A stretch of 45,078 nt of DNA, taken from Kiritimatiellales bacterium. Its GTDB lineage: Bacteria; Verrucomicrobiota; Kiritimatiellia; Kiritimatiellales; Pontiellaceae. How positions within the stretch are numbered: the stretch's first letter is position 1; the number at the start of each line of letters is the position of its first letter. The position numbers and the translations under genes are program-made. Location: the NCBI GenBank assembly GCA_003230915.1, contig QIHI01000015.1, positions 1 through 45,078 on the forward strand. The letters are read 5' to 3'. The notes beneath the pieces were generated by a model, which did not search any database, was not told where the DNA came from, and saw only the letters and a list, made by a program, of their open reading frames with translations. Positions 27,875 through 37,121 of this stretch are shown here, in pieces.

Positions 27875-29389
27875 ATGATGGGAAACAGATGGGGATCTTT
27901 TCGCACATTGGCTGTTGCGGGATTGGTGGCAGGGACATCTATGATGGCACTTGCGGTGGATGAAGCATCGGACGAAAACTGGCAGATGGGCGATCCAATC
28001 GTTACCTATTGGGCCGGGGCTATGCCAATGACCGATGCGGCTGCCAAACAACTGGCGGACGGAGGCTGGAATCTGGCTTGGGTTTCCGAACGAGGGCTGG
28101 AAGATGGAGCCAGTATCATCGACTATTATATTTCACAGCTGGATATTCTGCACGGTTACGGGATACGGGGAATTATCGGCCTGTCAAAATATTTGTCGCG
28201 GGATGAAAAGGCACCCCAAACTTTGGATAATCCCGAGCTGAAAGCGGAACTGGATGCCATTATTGACGGGGTAAAAAATCATCCGGCGATGTATGCGTAT
28301 ACGTTCCGGGATGAACCCACCACTCGGCTGTTTAAGAATACTGCTCGGATCAAGGAATACACGGAAGCGAGAGATCCGGCGCATTTGGTCTATGTGAATC
28401 TTTATCCAATGAATATTGGCGGTAAACGGCTGGGAGTTAAGGGGGAGGCCGGTCTTGAGGCGGGGCGTCAATATCTGCAGCAGTTTGTCGATATCTGTAA
28501 ACCGAAGATGATGAGCTATGACCACTATCACTTCACGATTCGGGGCGATGGTCTGGATTATTTCCTAAATCTGAAAATGATGCGGGAAGCATCTCTCAAG
28601 GCAAATATCCCGTTTATAAATATTGTGCAGGCATGCAGCTGGACAGCGGATATGCGGATCCCCACTGGGGAAGAAATGCGCTGGCTGACCTACACTTCTT
28701 TGGCGTACGGTGCGCAGGGGATATCACACTATATCTACAGTCACCCCGGACATGACGGCGGAATGGCATATGTGAGAGAAGCCGCTGATGTGTCTGGAAA
28801 GTCCGGTGTTGTGACGGTGGGGGAGCCGACTCCGCTCTATTTCTACATGCGCGAGCTGAACCGGGAATTTTTTACGGTTGCCAAAGAGCTTCAGCCGTTG
28901 AACTCGCTGGCGGTTCATCATGTCGGGATTCTTCCGAAAGGGGCAACGGTTCTCCCGAAAAACGCGCGGTTCTTGTTTAACCCTTCGGTCCCCTCGGAAG
29001 AGTTTCCCGTAGAATCGGTCGAGAAACTTACTAAAGCAGAGCTGGCCGACCGATTTGCTCAGGGCAGAGAAACAGGTACCCGACTGAAAGGGTTTGCCAT
29101 CGGAATTTTCGGACAAGAGAAGATTCCGACCCATGCACTGGTGGTCAATCTCGACTACCGTGCATGGAGCGGTAAAGGGCATAAGCGGCGGGATGAATTC
29201 TTGAAGCCTGTCAAACGTGAAATCGTCGGATCCGACCCATTAGAAGTTTTTGACGCCAAGGCCGGAAAATGGAATGCTGTCGGCAGTAATCGAGTCGCGT
29301 TATCCCTGCCTCCCGGCGGCGGAATGTTGGTTCGAATTGCACAGCCAGACAACGTGCTTTCAGGCGGTAAAACTCAAAAGGAAAATTGA
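27875..29389 (+). CDS. Secreted TIM-barrel glycoside hydrolase-like protein
   Basis: Signal-peptide-like 'FRTLAVAGLVAGTSMMALA'; 'MYAYTFRDEPTT', 'MMSYDHYHFT', 'LTYTSLAYGAQGISHYIYSH' typical of GH-A-like barrels. Confidence 0.6.
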   Translation: MMGNRWGSFRTLAVAGLVAGTSMMALAVDEASDENWQMGDPIVTYWAGAMPMTDAAAKQLADGGWNLAWVSERGLEDGASIIDYYISQLDILHGYGIRGIIGLSKYLSRDEKAPQTLDNPELKAELDAIIDGVKNHPAMYAYTFRDEPTTRLFKNTARIKEYTEARDPAHLVYVNLYPMNIGGKRLGVKGEAGLEAGRQYLQQFVDICKPKMMSYDHYHFTIRGDGLDYFLNLKMMREASLKANIPFINIVQACSWTADMRIPTGEEMRWLTYTSLAYGAQGISHYIYSHPGHDGGMAYVREAADVSGKSGVVTVGEPTPLYFYMRELNREFFTVAKELQPLNSLAVHHVGILPKGATVLPKNARFLFNPSVPSEEFPVESVEKLTKAELADRFAQGRETGTRLKGFAIGIFGQEKIPTHALVVNLDYRAWSGKGHKRRDEFLKPVKREIVGSDPLEVFDAKAGKWNAVGSNRVALSLPPGGGMLVRIAQPDNVLSGGKTQKEN

Positions 29390-29619
29390 AATCCTTAAAC
29401 GGCTCGGAACATTCACACCCTACCTCAGGTCGGGAGATTTCGGCGTCCCAGATGAATTTTTCGACTCAGAGGAAAACAAAGGGATGGGAGCATGGCTCGG
29501 AAGCCTTTCGCCAGCAGATGGTTGAAAGGCTGGAGTCAAGAGATTTGTTTGGTCCCAAACCCGTTTACGATGAAGTCCAAAAACGAGGGTTAACGGTCGG
29601 TCGATTTGCAGTTAGATAA
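29386..29619 (+). pseudogene. RAYT transposase C-terminal relic
   Basis: 'KGWEHGSEAFRQQMVERLESRDLF' parallels 'QGWCLGEASFREEMLERLDDRLKD' of the intact RAYT at 5000-6016; no N-terminal HUH domain present. Confidence 0.55.
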
Positions 29620-29694
29620 GGGTTGAAGAGCAGATATTTTTTTGGCTATATCGGGATCTGGAAAAATGAAAGCGCAAAAAAGGAACTATAGAAA

Positions 29695-30606
29695 ATGGCT
29701 ACAAAAAAGCGTATAGGAATGATCGGGCTGGATACTTCGCATATTGAGGTTTTTGCAAAGATGTTGAATAACCCGGATGATCCGAATTATATTCCGGACT
29801 GGAAAATTTCGGCGGGTTGGCCGGGCGGGTCGCCGGACTTTGATCTCAGCATCTCCCGCGTAGACCAGTATACAAGTTTGTTGCGGGATGAATGCGAGGC
29901 GAAGATTCTGGAGACGCCCGAGGCCGTTGCCGAGCAAAGCGATTTGATCTTTATCTTAACCATTGACGGGCGCGTACATTTAGATCTGTTTAAGCGGGTT
30001 GTTCCATACGGCAAGCCGGTTTTCATTGACAAGCCGTTGGCTGCTGGGTTGGCGGATGCGGAGGAAATTTTCAGACTGGCCGAGGAGCACGGTGTTCCAG
30101 TGATGAGCTGTTCATCACTTCGCTATGCAGATAACCTTCAGGCGGCACTAGATGGCGGGAATGGGCAAGGTTCCATCACGGGGTGCGATGTGTTCGGCCC
30201 TCTTGAGATCATGCCTCCTTTGCCGGGAATCTACTGGTACGGGGTACACTCCGTTGAAATTTTGGTGACTGCAATGGGCTCTGGCTGTTGCCGGGTGAAT
30301 GTGATCAAGAACGCGGATAATGATGCGATCATTTGCGAGTGGAAAGACGGTCGGATGGGGGTGATTCGCGGCGTGCGGAAGAGTCATACACAGTTTGGAA
30401 TAACCCTGCACCGTGAATCAGGTGCTCAGGCGTTGGATCTTCAGGCCAATGACCGCCCCTATTATGCCGGCTTGCTGGACAAGATTCTAGACAACCTGCC
30501 GGAAGGTCGCTCGCCGGTTTCGAATGCACAGATGCTGGAGGTGATTCGTATTATGGACGCTGCCAACGAAAGCCGCGAAAGCGGCCGGCCGGTGGAGATG
30601 TCGTGA
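29695..30606 (+). CDS. Gfo/Idh/MocA family oxidoreductase
   Basis: 'RIGMIGLDTSHIEVFAKML', 'VPYGKPVFIDKPLAAGLADAEEIFRLAEEHGVPVMSCSSLRYA'. Confidence 0.85.
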   Translation: MATKKRIGMIGLDTSHIEVFAKMLNNPDDPNYIPDWKISAGWPGGSPDFDLSISRVDQYTSLLRDECEAKILETPEAVAEQSDLIFILTIDGRVHLDLFKRVVPYGKPVFIDKPLAAGLADAEEIFRLAEEHGVPVMSCSSLRYADNLQAALDGGNGQGSITGCDVFGPLEIMPPLPGIYWYGVHSVEILVTAMGSGCCRVNVIKNADNDAIICEWKDGRMGVIRGVRKSHTQFGITLHRESGAQALDLQANDRPYYAGLLDKILDNLPEGRSPVSNAQMLEVIRIMDAANESRESGRPVEMS

Positions 30607-31111
30607 AAGGGGTGCCCGTGCAGTCAGTAAAAACAGGGAAGAGGCAAAAGATCATTGATTGCCATGCACATGTATTTATGTCGCCTAAAATCAGGTTGAG
30701 TTCCCGGGCGACCACGCTTCTGTCGATGGAGCAGCAGATTGCGCTTATGGATGCCAAGGGGATTGACCAGACCGTCATTCTTCCGATCAATAATGCCGAG
30801 TCCCCCACGGAGCATCAAAGTGCGGCAGAGATTATTTTCATCTGTGAAAAATATCCGGGACGGTTCATTCCATTTTGCAACATTGATCCCCGGCATACGG
30901 ATGCCGTCGGATTCGCCGGAGGCGCAAAGTTCGATTTCATCCTTGGGGAATACAAGGCGCTTGGGTCTAAAGGGCTGGACTATTCTCAACGAGGAATGAC
31001 ATGCAGCATATTGAGTGGCTGACCGCCGCGAGAGATGACGGGAATATAAGTGAACAGGCTTTTCAGAAAATCATGTGGGAAAATGTTAATGAGGCTTTGG
31101 AATTAAGCTGA
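30603..31111 (+). pseudogene. Amidohydrolase-2 family gene with internal deletion/frameshift
   Basis: N-terminus 'KIIDCHAHVFMSP...FCNIDPRH...LGEYKALGSKGLDYSQRG' stops at 31022; a second frame (31001-31111) encodes 'MQHIEWLTAARDDGNISEQAFQKIMWENVNEALELS', a typical C-terminal end. Confidence 0.65.
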
Positions 31112-31125
31112 AACAGGAGTTTATT

Positions 31126-32430
31126 TTGAATAAATTAGCGATACTTGGTGGTTCAAAGGCGGTTGTGGAAGATTCACAGCATGAGGAAATGTTTTGCTGG
31201 CCCATTGTCACCGAAGAGGACGAACAGGCTGTGCTGGAGGTGCTGCGTGCCCGCAGTATGTCGGGCTTGGATATCACCAAAAAATTTGAAACGGAGTTTG
31301 CTGAATGGGTGGGTGTGAAGCATGCCCTCGGCCACTGCAACGGAACCGCATCTCTTAAGGGAGCTATGTGGGCCTGCGGAGTCGGGGCGGGCGATGAGGT
31401 GATCTGTCCGAGCATGACCTACTGGGCCAGCATTGTGCAGGCTCTATCGTTCGGCGCATCGGTGAACTTTGCCGATATTGATCCCGACACGCTTTGTATT
31501 GATCCGAATGATATTGAGCATCGTATCGGCCCCAAAACTAAACTGATTGTCGTGGTTCACTACGCGGGGCACCCGTGTGATATGGATCCGATCATGGAGA
31601 TCGCCCGCAGGCACAACATCAAGGTGCTTGAGGATGTCTCCCACGCACAAGGATCCCTCTACAAGGGGCGCATGACCGGTACACTCGGCGATATCGCCGG
31701 CATGAGCATGATGACCGGGAAAAGTTTTGCGATCGGAGAAGCTGGGATGATGGTTACCAACGACCGCCTGCTCTACGAGCGTTGTATTGTCTACGGACAC
31801 TATGCGCGCACCGGTGCGCCTAGCAATTACAACCCGGTCGACAAGCAGGTACACGACGAGACGCTCAGCCGGTTTGCCGGGGTTGCGCTGGGCGGAGCCA
31901 AGCACCGCATGAACCAGACTTGTGCGGCCATGGGGCGGGTGCAGCTCAAGTACTATCCGGAGCGCATTGCTGAAATCCAGAAGGCCATGAGCCGCTTCTG
32001 GAATCTTTTGGAGGATGTTCCCGGCATTCGTCCGCATCGTCCGCCACTGGATTCAGGCTCTACAATGGGCGGCGGCTATTTCCCGCGCGGCCTTTATTGT
32101 GCGGAAGAGCTGGGAGGCCTCTCCTGTGAGAAATTCTGTGAAGCCGTCCGAGCCGAAGGCGTTACTGCCTGTAACCCCGGAGCCAATGCGCCGCTTCATC
32201 TGCACCCAGCATTCCATGAGGCAGATCTTTTTAATCAGGGTCAGCCGACCGTGATCGCTTTCGGCCAGCGCGACGTGCGGCAAGGGCCGGGTTCGCTACC
32301 CGTGACAGAACGAATCAACGAGATCGCATTCGGTGTGCCGTGGTTCAAGCATGATGATCTGGAAATGATTGAACAGATTGCCAGTGCCTATCGGAAGGTT
32401 GCGCTACAGGCGGAGGCATTACAATTATAG
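31126..32430 (+). CDS. DegT/DnrJ/EryC1/StrS aminotransferase
   Basis: 'WPIVTEEDEQAVLEVLRARSMSG', 'HALGHCNGTASLKGAMWACGVGAGDEVICPSMTYWASI', 'EDVSHAQGSLYKGRMTGTLGDIAGMSMMTGKSFAIGEAGMM' (PLP Lys). TTG start with AGGAG upstream. Confidence 0.92.
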   Translation: MNKLAILGGSKAVVEDSQHEEMFCWPIVTEEDEQAVLEVLRARSMSGLDITKKFETEFAEWVGVKHALGHCNGTASLKGAMWACGVGAGDEVICPSMTYWASIVQALSFGASVNFADIDPDTLCIDPNDIEHRIGPKTKLIVVVHYAGHPCDMDPIMEIARRHNIKVLEDVSHAQGSLYKGRMTGTLGDIAGMSMMTGKSFAIGEAGMMVTNDRLLYERCIVYGHYARTGAPSNYNPVDKQVHDETLSRFAGVALGGAKHRMNQTCAAMGRVQLKYYPERIAEIQKAMSRFWNLLEDVPGIRPHRPPLDSGSTMGGGYFPRGLYCAEELGGLSCEKFCEAVRAEGVTACNPGANAPLHLHPAFHEADLFNQGQPTVIAFGQRDVRQGPGSLPVTERINEIAFGVPWFKHDDLEMIEQIASAYRKVALQAEALQL

Positions 32431-32495
32431 ACAGAATACTAGAGATTTATTTTTGAGTGTGGATAGACAAAATTTTCAGAATAAAAGAAGATAAA

Positions 32496-32842
32496 ATGTT
32501 AGCAATGGATGGAGGAAAACTCGTTAGAACGGAGCCGCCGCCGATCCGCAGGCTATTTGTGGAAGAGGAAAAGCAGGTTGTAATGGATCTCTTTGACGAG
32601 GCAATGGAAAAAGGGCATCTCATGCATGGGGTATAACGAGCCGTAAGAGGAAGGGTATTGCAAAGAATTTGCTGAATTCCTCGGTGGGGAGTATGCCGAT
32701 GGACAAGCAGTATGAATTGGTCAATGTCGATAAGGTGGACGATATGTATTTCAATTGCGCCTTGCACGAGGATTTCACCGGTACGGGAGCGGATGACCTG
32801 ATGGCGGCTTTGAAGAAAGTTGAATCAGTCTATCTAAGGTGA
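32496..32842 (+). pseudogene. Second DegT-family aminotransferase, collapsed to N- and C-terminal ends
   Basis: 'MLAMDGGKLVRTEPPPIRRLFVEEEKQVVMDLFDEAMEKGHLMHGV*', then 'YCKEFAEFLGGEYADGQAV*', then 'MDKQYELVNVDKVDDMYFNCALHEDFTGTGADDLMAALKKVESVYLR*' in shifted frames. Confidence 0.65.
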
Positions 32843-33020
32843 TAGGGGTTCAGGAATGGATGACAAGGGGCAGTATCTGCCCCCTGACTCCTTGCTTTCT
32901 CCTCTGATAGGGAAGATGTCTCTTCACCGAAAAATAAGAGAGAATCCTTGAATAATTATAGAAAAAAGATTAGTCCAGAGTCGTAGATGTCGAAGTTTCC
33001 ACCTTGAAAGGATATAAGGT

Positions 33021-35111
33021 ATGCAGAGTATTGATTGGACGATCGTTATTGTATTTATCGTAGCCCTTACCGGCTTGGCTTTTTATGCCAAACGTTTTAA
33101 CCGAGGGGTGGCCGATTTTCTGGCCGCCAACCGTTGTGCCGGCCGCTATCTGTTGAGTGTATCGCAGGGCATTGCCGGCATTGGCGCCATTAGTTTTGTG
33201 GCGGAGTTCCAGCGGTACTATGCCGCTGGTTTTTCGGGCATCTGGTGGCTTCTGGTTTTCTATCCGATCAACCTCTTCCTTGCGCTTACAGGTTGGATCG
33301 CCTATCGCTATCGCGAAACGCGCGCGTTGACCATGGCTCAATTCTTTGAAGTGCGCTACAGCCGTAATTTCAGAGTCTTTGCCGGCATCCTCGCCTGGGT
33401 GTCGGGGGTTATCAATATGGGGATTTTTCCTGCGGTCACGGCTCGGCTTTTCATCTATTTCTGCGGGCTTCCCGCAACCTTTTCGTTTCTCGGATTCGAC
33501 GGCATATCCACCTTTGTGGTCATCATGCTTATTGAACTAGCTTTTGCCCTTCTGTTCACCTTCTTGGGCGGCATGATTGCTGTGATGGTCACCGACTTTG
33601 TTCAGGGCATGTTTTGCAACATCGTGTTTCTCATCGTTCTTATCTTTATTTTGACAGTATTCAAGTGGGACGTCCTTGTTGAAGCGGTGCAGATGGCTCC
33701 GGCGGGAGCCTCCATGCTTAACCCGTTCAATACGAGTAAGGCTGAAGGGTTTAATACGACCTTCTTTTTGATGTTTATCTTCATCAGTATATACAGTTTT
33801 CGAGCCTGGCAAGGTACACAGGGCTACAACGCTTCCGCACGGAACGCCCATGAAGCAAAAATGTCTGGTATCATCTCGCAGTGGCGTGCTCAGATTTTGT
33901 TGCTTCTTCTCGCCATGATCCCAATCGGGGCCTACGCGCTGATGCATCATGTCGATTTCTCCGCTCAGGCGGCGGCAGTTCAGCATACGGTCGACGCCAT
34001 CGGAAATGAAACCATCCAAAATCAGATGCTCGTGCCGGTTGCGCTGGCAAAAATGTTGCCTGTCGGTCTGTTGGGTCTTGTCGTGGCGGTCTTCTTTGCC
34101 GCCCAGGTCAGCACGGACGACACCTATCTGCACTCCTGGGGTAGCATCTTCGTGCAGGATGTGATTCTTCCGTTCCGTAAGAAAGGGTTCACACCTAAAC
34201 AGCACACGTTGATCTTGCGCCTCTCGATCCTCTTTGTGGCCGTCTTCATTTTCTTCTTCAGCCTATTGTTTCAGCAGAATGATTATATTCTCATGTTCAT
34301 GTTCCTGACGGGCGCCATCTATCTGGGCGGAGCCGGCGCGGTGATTGTGGGCGGCCTCTACTGGAAAAGGGGAACCACTGCCGCCGCCTGGACCGCCATG
34401 GTTTCCGGCTGTATTTTGGCGGTAGGCGGACTGCTTATGCGCACCATCTGGGTGAAGATCGTGCCGGATCTAATGAAACGATTCCCGGAGAGTACCTTCC
34501 TCGCTGAACACAGCGAAAAATTCCCTTTCGACGGGATACAAATCACATTCTTTGCTGGACTTTTTGCACTGATAGCCTATCTGTTGGTCTCGTTGTGGGG
34601 CTGGCTAGTGCAGCGGAAGCCAGCATTCAATATGAACCGTATGTTGCATCGCGGAAAATATGCAATTACGGGAGAACACGGAGAGGATGTGGTTCTGCCA
34701 CCGACGGGCTGGAAGTCACTGTTGCCCTCCAAGGAGTTCACGGGTTGGGATAAGTTTCTGTACTACACACTGACGGCTTGGAACTTGCTGATTACCGCTG
34801 TCGTGATCAGTGTCACAGCGGTTCATTTTATTTGGGGAACGACTGACGAATTCTGGATCAAATTCTGGGGCATATGGGTCGGCCTGATTGTTGTATTGGG
34901 TACGGTTACCACCATCTGGTTTGTGATCGGGGGAACCCTTGATATGAAACAAATGTTTGCCGACCTACGAAAGATCGACCGAAACACCGATGATGATGGT
35001 CGTGTCGTCGGCCACCATAGTCTGGCGGATGAAACGCTGGAGGTGGACAACTCGGAGATTCTCGCTGAGCTTAAAGCCGATGCAAAACCTGAAACAGAGA
35101 AAAAAAGGTAG
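33021..35111 (+). CDS. Sodium:solute symporter (SSS) family transporter
   Basis: ~13 hydrophobic segments; 'NRCAGRYLLSVSQGIAGIGAISFVAEFQRYYAAGFSG', 'GGMIAVMVTDFVQGMFCNIVFL', 'FFAAQVSTDDTYLHSWGSIFVQDV'. Confidence 0.88.
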   Translation: MQSIDWTIVIVFIVALTGLAFYAKRFNRGVADFLAANRCAGRYLLSVSQGIAGIGAISFVAEFQRYYAAGFSGIWWLLVFYPINLFLALTGWIAYRYRETRALTMAQFFEVRYSRNFRVFAGILAWVSGVINMGIFPAVTARLFIYFCGLPATFSFLGFDGISTFVVIMLIELAFALLFTFLGGMIAVMVTDFVQGMFCNIVFLIVLIFILTVFKWDVLVEAVQMAPAGASMLNPFNTSKAEGFNTTFFLMFIFISIYSFRAWQGTQGYNASARNAHEAKMSGIISQWRAQILLLLLAMIPIGAYALMHHVDFSAQAAAVQHTVDAIGNETIQNQMLVPVALAKMLPVGLLGLVVAVFFAAQVSTDDTYLHSWGSIFVQDVILPFRKKGFTPKQHTLILRLSILFVAVFIFFFSLLFQQNDYILMFMFLTGAIYLGGAGAVIVGGLYWKRGTTAAAWTAMVSGCILAVGGLLMRTIWVKIVPDLMKRFPESTFLAEHSEKFPFDGIQITFFAGLFALIAYLLVSLWGWLVQRKPAFNMNRMLHRGKYAITGEHGEDVVLPPTGWKSLLPSKEFTGWDKFLYYTLTAWNLLITAVVISVTAVHFIWGTTDEFWIKFWGIWVGLIVVLGTVTTIWFVIGGTLDMKQMFADLRKIDRNTDDDGRVVGHHSLADETLEVDNSEILAELKADAKPETEKKR

Positions 35112-35216
35112 CTCGGTAAAGACAGTATCCACGGTATGAATCCCCCGTTTCGGGTGTGATGAAACTGTAGCAATGGTTGGGCTGGTTCTTCGTGATAATC
35201 CAATGCAAAGGATGAT

Positions 35217-37106
35217 ATGAAACGATTGTTCAAGAAAAACAAAAAATCGGGCAAAGGGATGTCCAGTGCGGTGTTGCTGAGCGTCGCGATCCACGCCGTA
35301 CTCTTTCTTCTTGCCGGAATGCTGGTGGTCTTCACGGTGGTGAAGAAAGAGGAGAAAAAATTCGAGCCGCCTCAGGTGGTCGAGCGGCCGAGAATGAAGC
35401 TTAAGAAACCGAAGGTGAAGGTGAAGAAAACCTCGAAACCCAAGCCGACCACGCGCATCGTCACCAAGGTCAACCGAGCCAGTATGCCCGATATTCAGAT
35501 TCCGGAAATGTCAGGTATGAGTGAGGGGTTTGGCGGGGGTCTTGGCGGCTTCGAACTCTCGCTCGATCTCGGCGAACCTACTCTCTTTGGTGGCAGTCAA
35601 AGCATCGGAAATGACTTCGTCGGTATATTCTACGACCTCAAGCGTAATCGCACTGGAGGAACCATTTCCTATAGTCCGGAGGCATTTTCCGACCGGGTAA
35701 TAAAATTCATCAAGAGTGGATGGAGTTCGGGCCAGTTGGCGCGCTACTACCGTTCGGCGAACGAGCTTTACGCCACCTGCTTCATGGTTCCGCCGGTATT
35801 TTCGCTACTCGCTCCCGAAGCTTTCGGTGAACCCGATACGGTCGGTGCCTTATGGCTGGCGCACTACAAGGGGGAGCTGGTGTGCCCAGTATCACATACG
35901 AACGGAATCACCTTCCGCTTCCGGGGCGTGGCCGACAACATTTTGGTTGTCCGCGTGGACAATGAGGTTGTGCTTTCCGGATGCACCGCTGGTGGGGGGT
36001 TGGGAGAAGTCATCAATCAAGCGGCTTGGCTTGGCAACCTTTCGGCAGATTCGAGAAAGTACTACATGGGCTCCGATCTGGCCGTAGTCGGCGATTGGAT
36101 CAGGCTCGAACCCGGTGCTCCAAAAAAGATGGAGGTGCTTATGGGCGAAATTCCAGGGGGGGCGTTTTTCGCGATGCTCGCCGTTGAGGAGCAGGGGGTG
36201 GAATACCCGAAAGGACCGCAGGGGAATCCCATTCTGCCCATGTTCAAGACGGTCGAGCCACCGCTCGACCAGATTGAAACCATCTATGCGGATCTGATTC
36301 CCGGCCAGCTGTCCGTCACCAATGGCCCAGTTTTTTGCGACTACGACTCGGCGAGCGAGGGGGTTTCTGTCAAGGAGGAGCCTATTGAACCCCTTGTGTT
36401 TGCCGACGCCCTCGAGAACGAGGTTCGAATGTGGACACTGGTGTCCGGTAAGACCATGAATGCCGAACTTGCGACCATGATCAGCGGAAAGGCAGTGTTG
36501 AAGGATGAGCGAGGGAAGATGCGCAAAATTCCGCTCGATCAGCTTTCCGAGGGGGATAGGATATACATCGAGTTGGCTCAGCCACCGAAATTCGACATTA
36601 ATTTTTCCAAGAAAAGCGTACAGAAGACCTATGTCCCGAGCCCCTACAGCGATCAAGTTCCGCCAAGGCATCTCGACTATACTTTCAGTACCCGAGTCAA
36701 GCAGGCATCAACCGGGGAATACAACCGCGAACTGAAGGTCGAGTTTTTTGCGATCGGCAGGGAGATCGATGGCGACAATTATATCCTTTTGGATCGGCAA
36801 GAAAGTCGCTTTGTACCGATCAAGGAAAATGGCCGCTCCCACGAGTTTTCCGGGAAAGCCGTCATGGTGCGGGAGAAAACTATTAATGCCGGAGGATCCA
36901 TTGCCAACCAGAGGCGGGGAGATAAGTATGGCGGTTATCTAGTGGCGATCACGGACGAGCGCGGGTACATCATCGATGCGGTATCTCCGTACAAGTGGAT
37001 GCCCGATATTATCGGCGAATTGAGACGGCTTCCGGTCGGCAAGCATTTCGACAAGACGGGGGCTCGGGTACATCCGCCCCGCCCGAAAAATTATGGCCAG
37101 TATTAA
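35217..37106 (+). CDS. TonB-like N-terminal anchored protein with PA14-like and SHD1-like regions
   Basis: TM 'SSAVLLSVAIHAVLFLLAGMLVVFTVV', Lys/Pro-rich linker; PA14-like 'GIFYDLKRNRTG...GELVCPVSHTNGITFRFRGVADNILVVRVDNEVVLSG'; SHD1-like 'RMWTLVSGKTMNAELATMISGKAVLKDERGKMRKIPLDQLSEGDRIYIE'. Confidence 0.6.
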   Translation: MKRLFKKNKKSGKGMSSAVLLSVAIHAVLFLLAGMLVVFTVVKKEEKKFEPPQVVERPRMKLKKPKVKVKKTSKPKPTTRIVTKVNRASMPDIQIPEMSGMSEGFGGGLGGFELSLDLGEPTLFGGSQSIGNDFVGIFYDLKRNRTGGTISYSPEAFSDRVIKFIKSGWSSGQLARYYRSANELYATCFMVPPVFSLLAPEAFGEPDTVGALWLAHYKGELVCPVSHTNGITFRFRGVADNILVVRVDNEVVLSGCTAGGGLGEVINQAAWLGNLSADSRKYYMGSDLAVVGDWIRLEPGAPKKMEVLMGEIPGGAFFAMLAVEEQGVEYPKGPQGNPILPMFKTVEPPLDQIETIYADLIPGQLSVTNGPVFCDYDSASEGVSVKEEPIEPLVFADALENEVRMWTLVSGKTMNAELATMISGKAVLKDERGKMRKIPLDQLSEGDRIYIELAQPPKFDINFSKKSVQKTYVPSPYSDQVPPRHLDYTFSTRVKQASTGEYNRELKVEFFAIGREIDGDNYILLDRQESRFVPIKENGRSHEFSGKAVMVREKTINAGGSIANQRRGDKYGGYLVAITDERGYIIDAVSPYKWMPDIIGELRRLPVGKHFDKTGARVHPPRPKNYGQY

Positions 37107-37121
37107 AGGAAAGAGGCTGAT

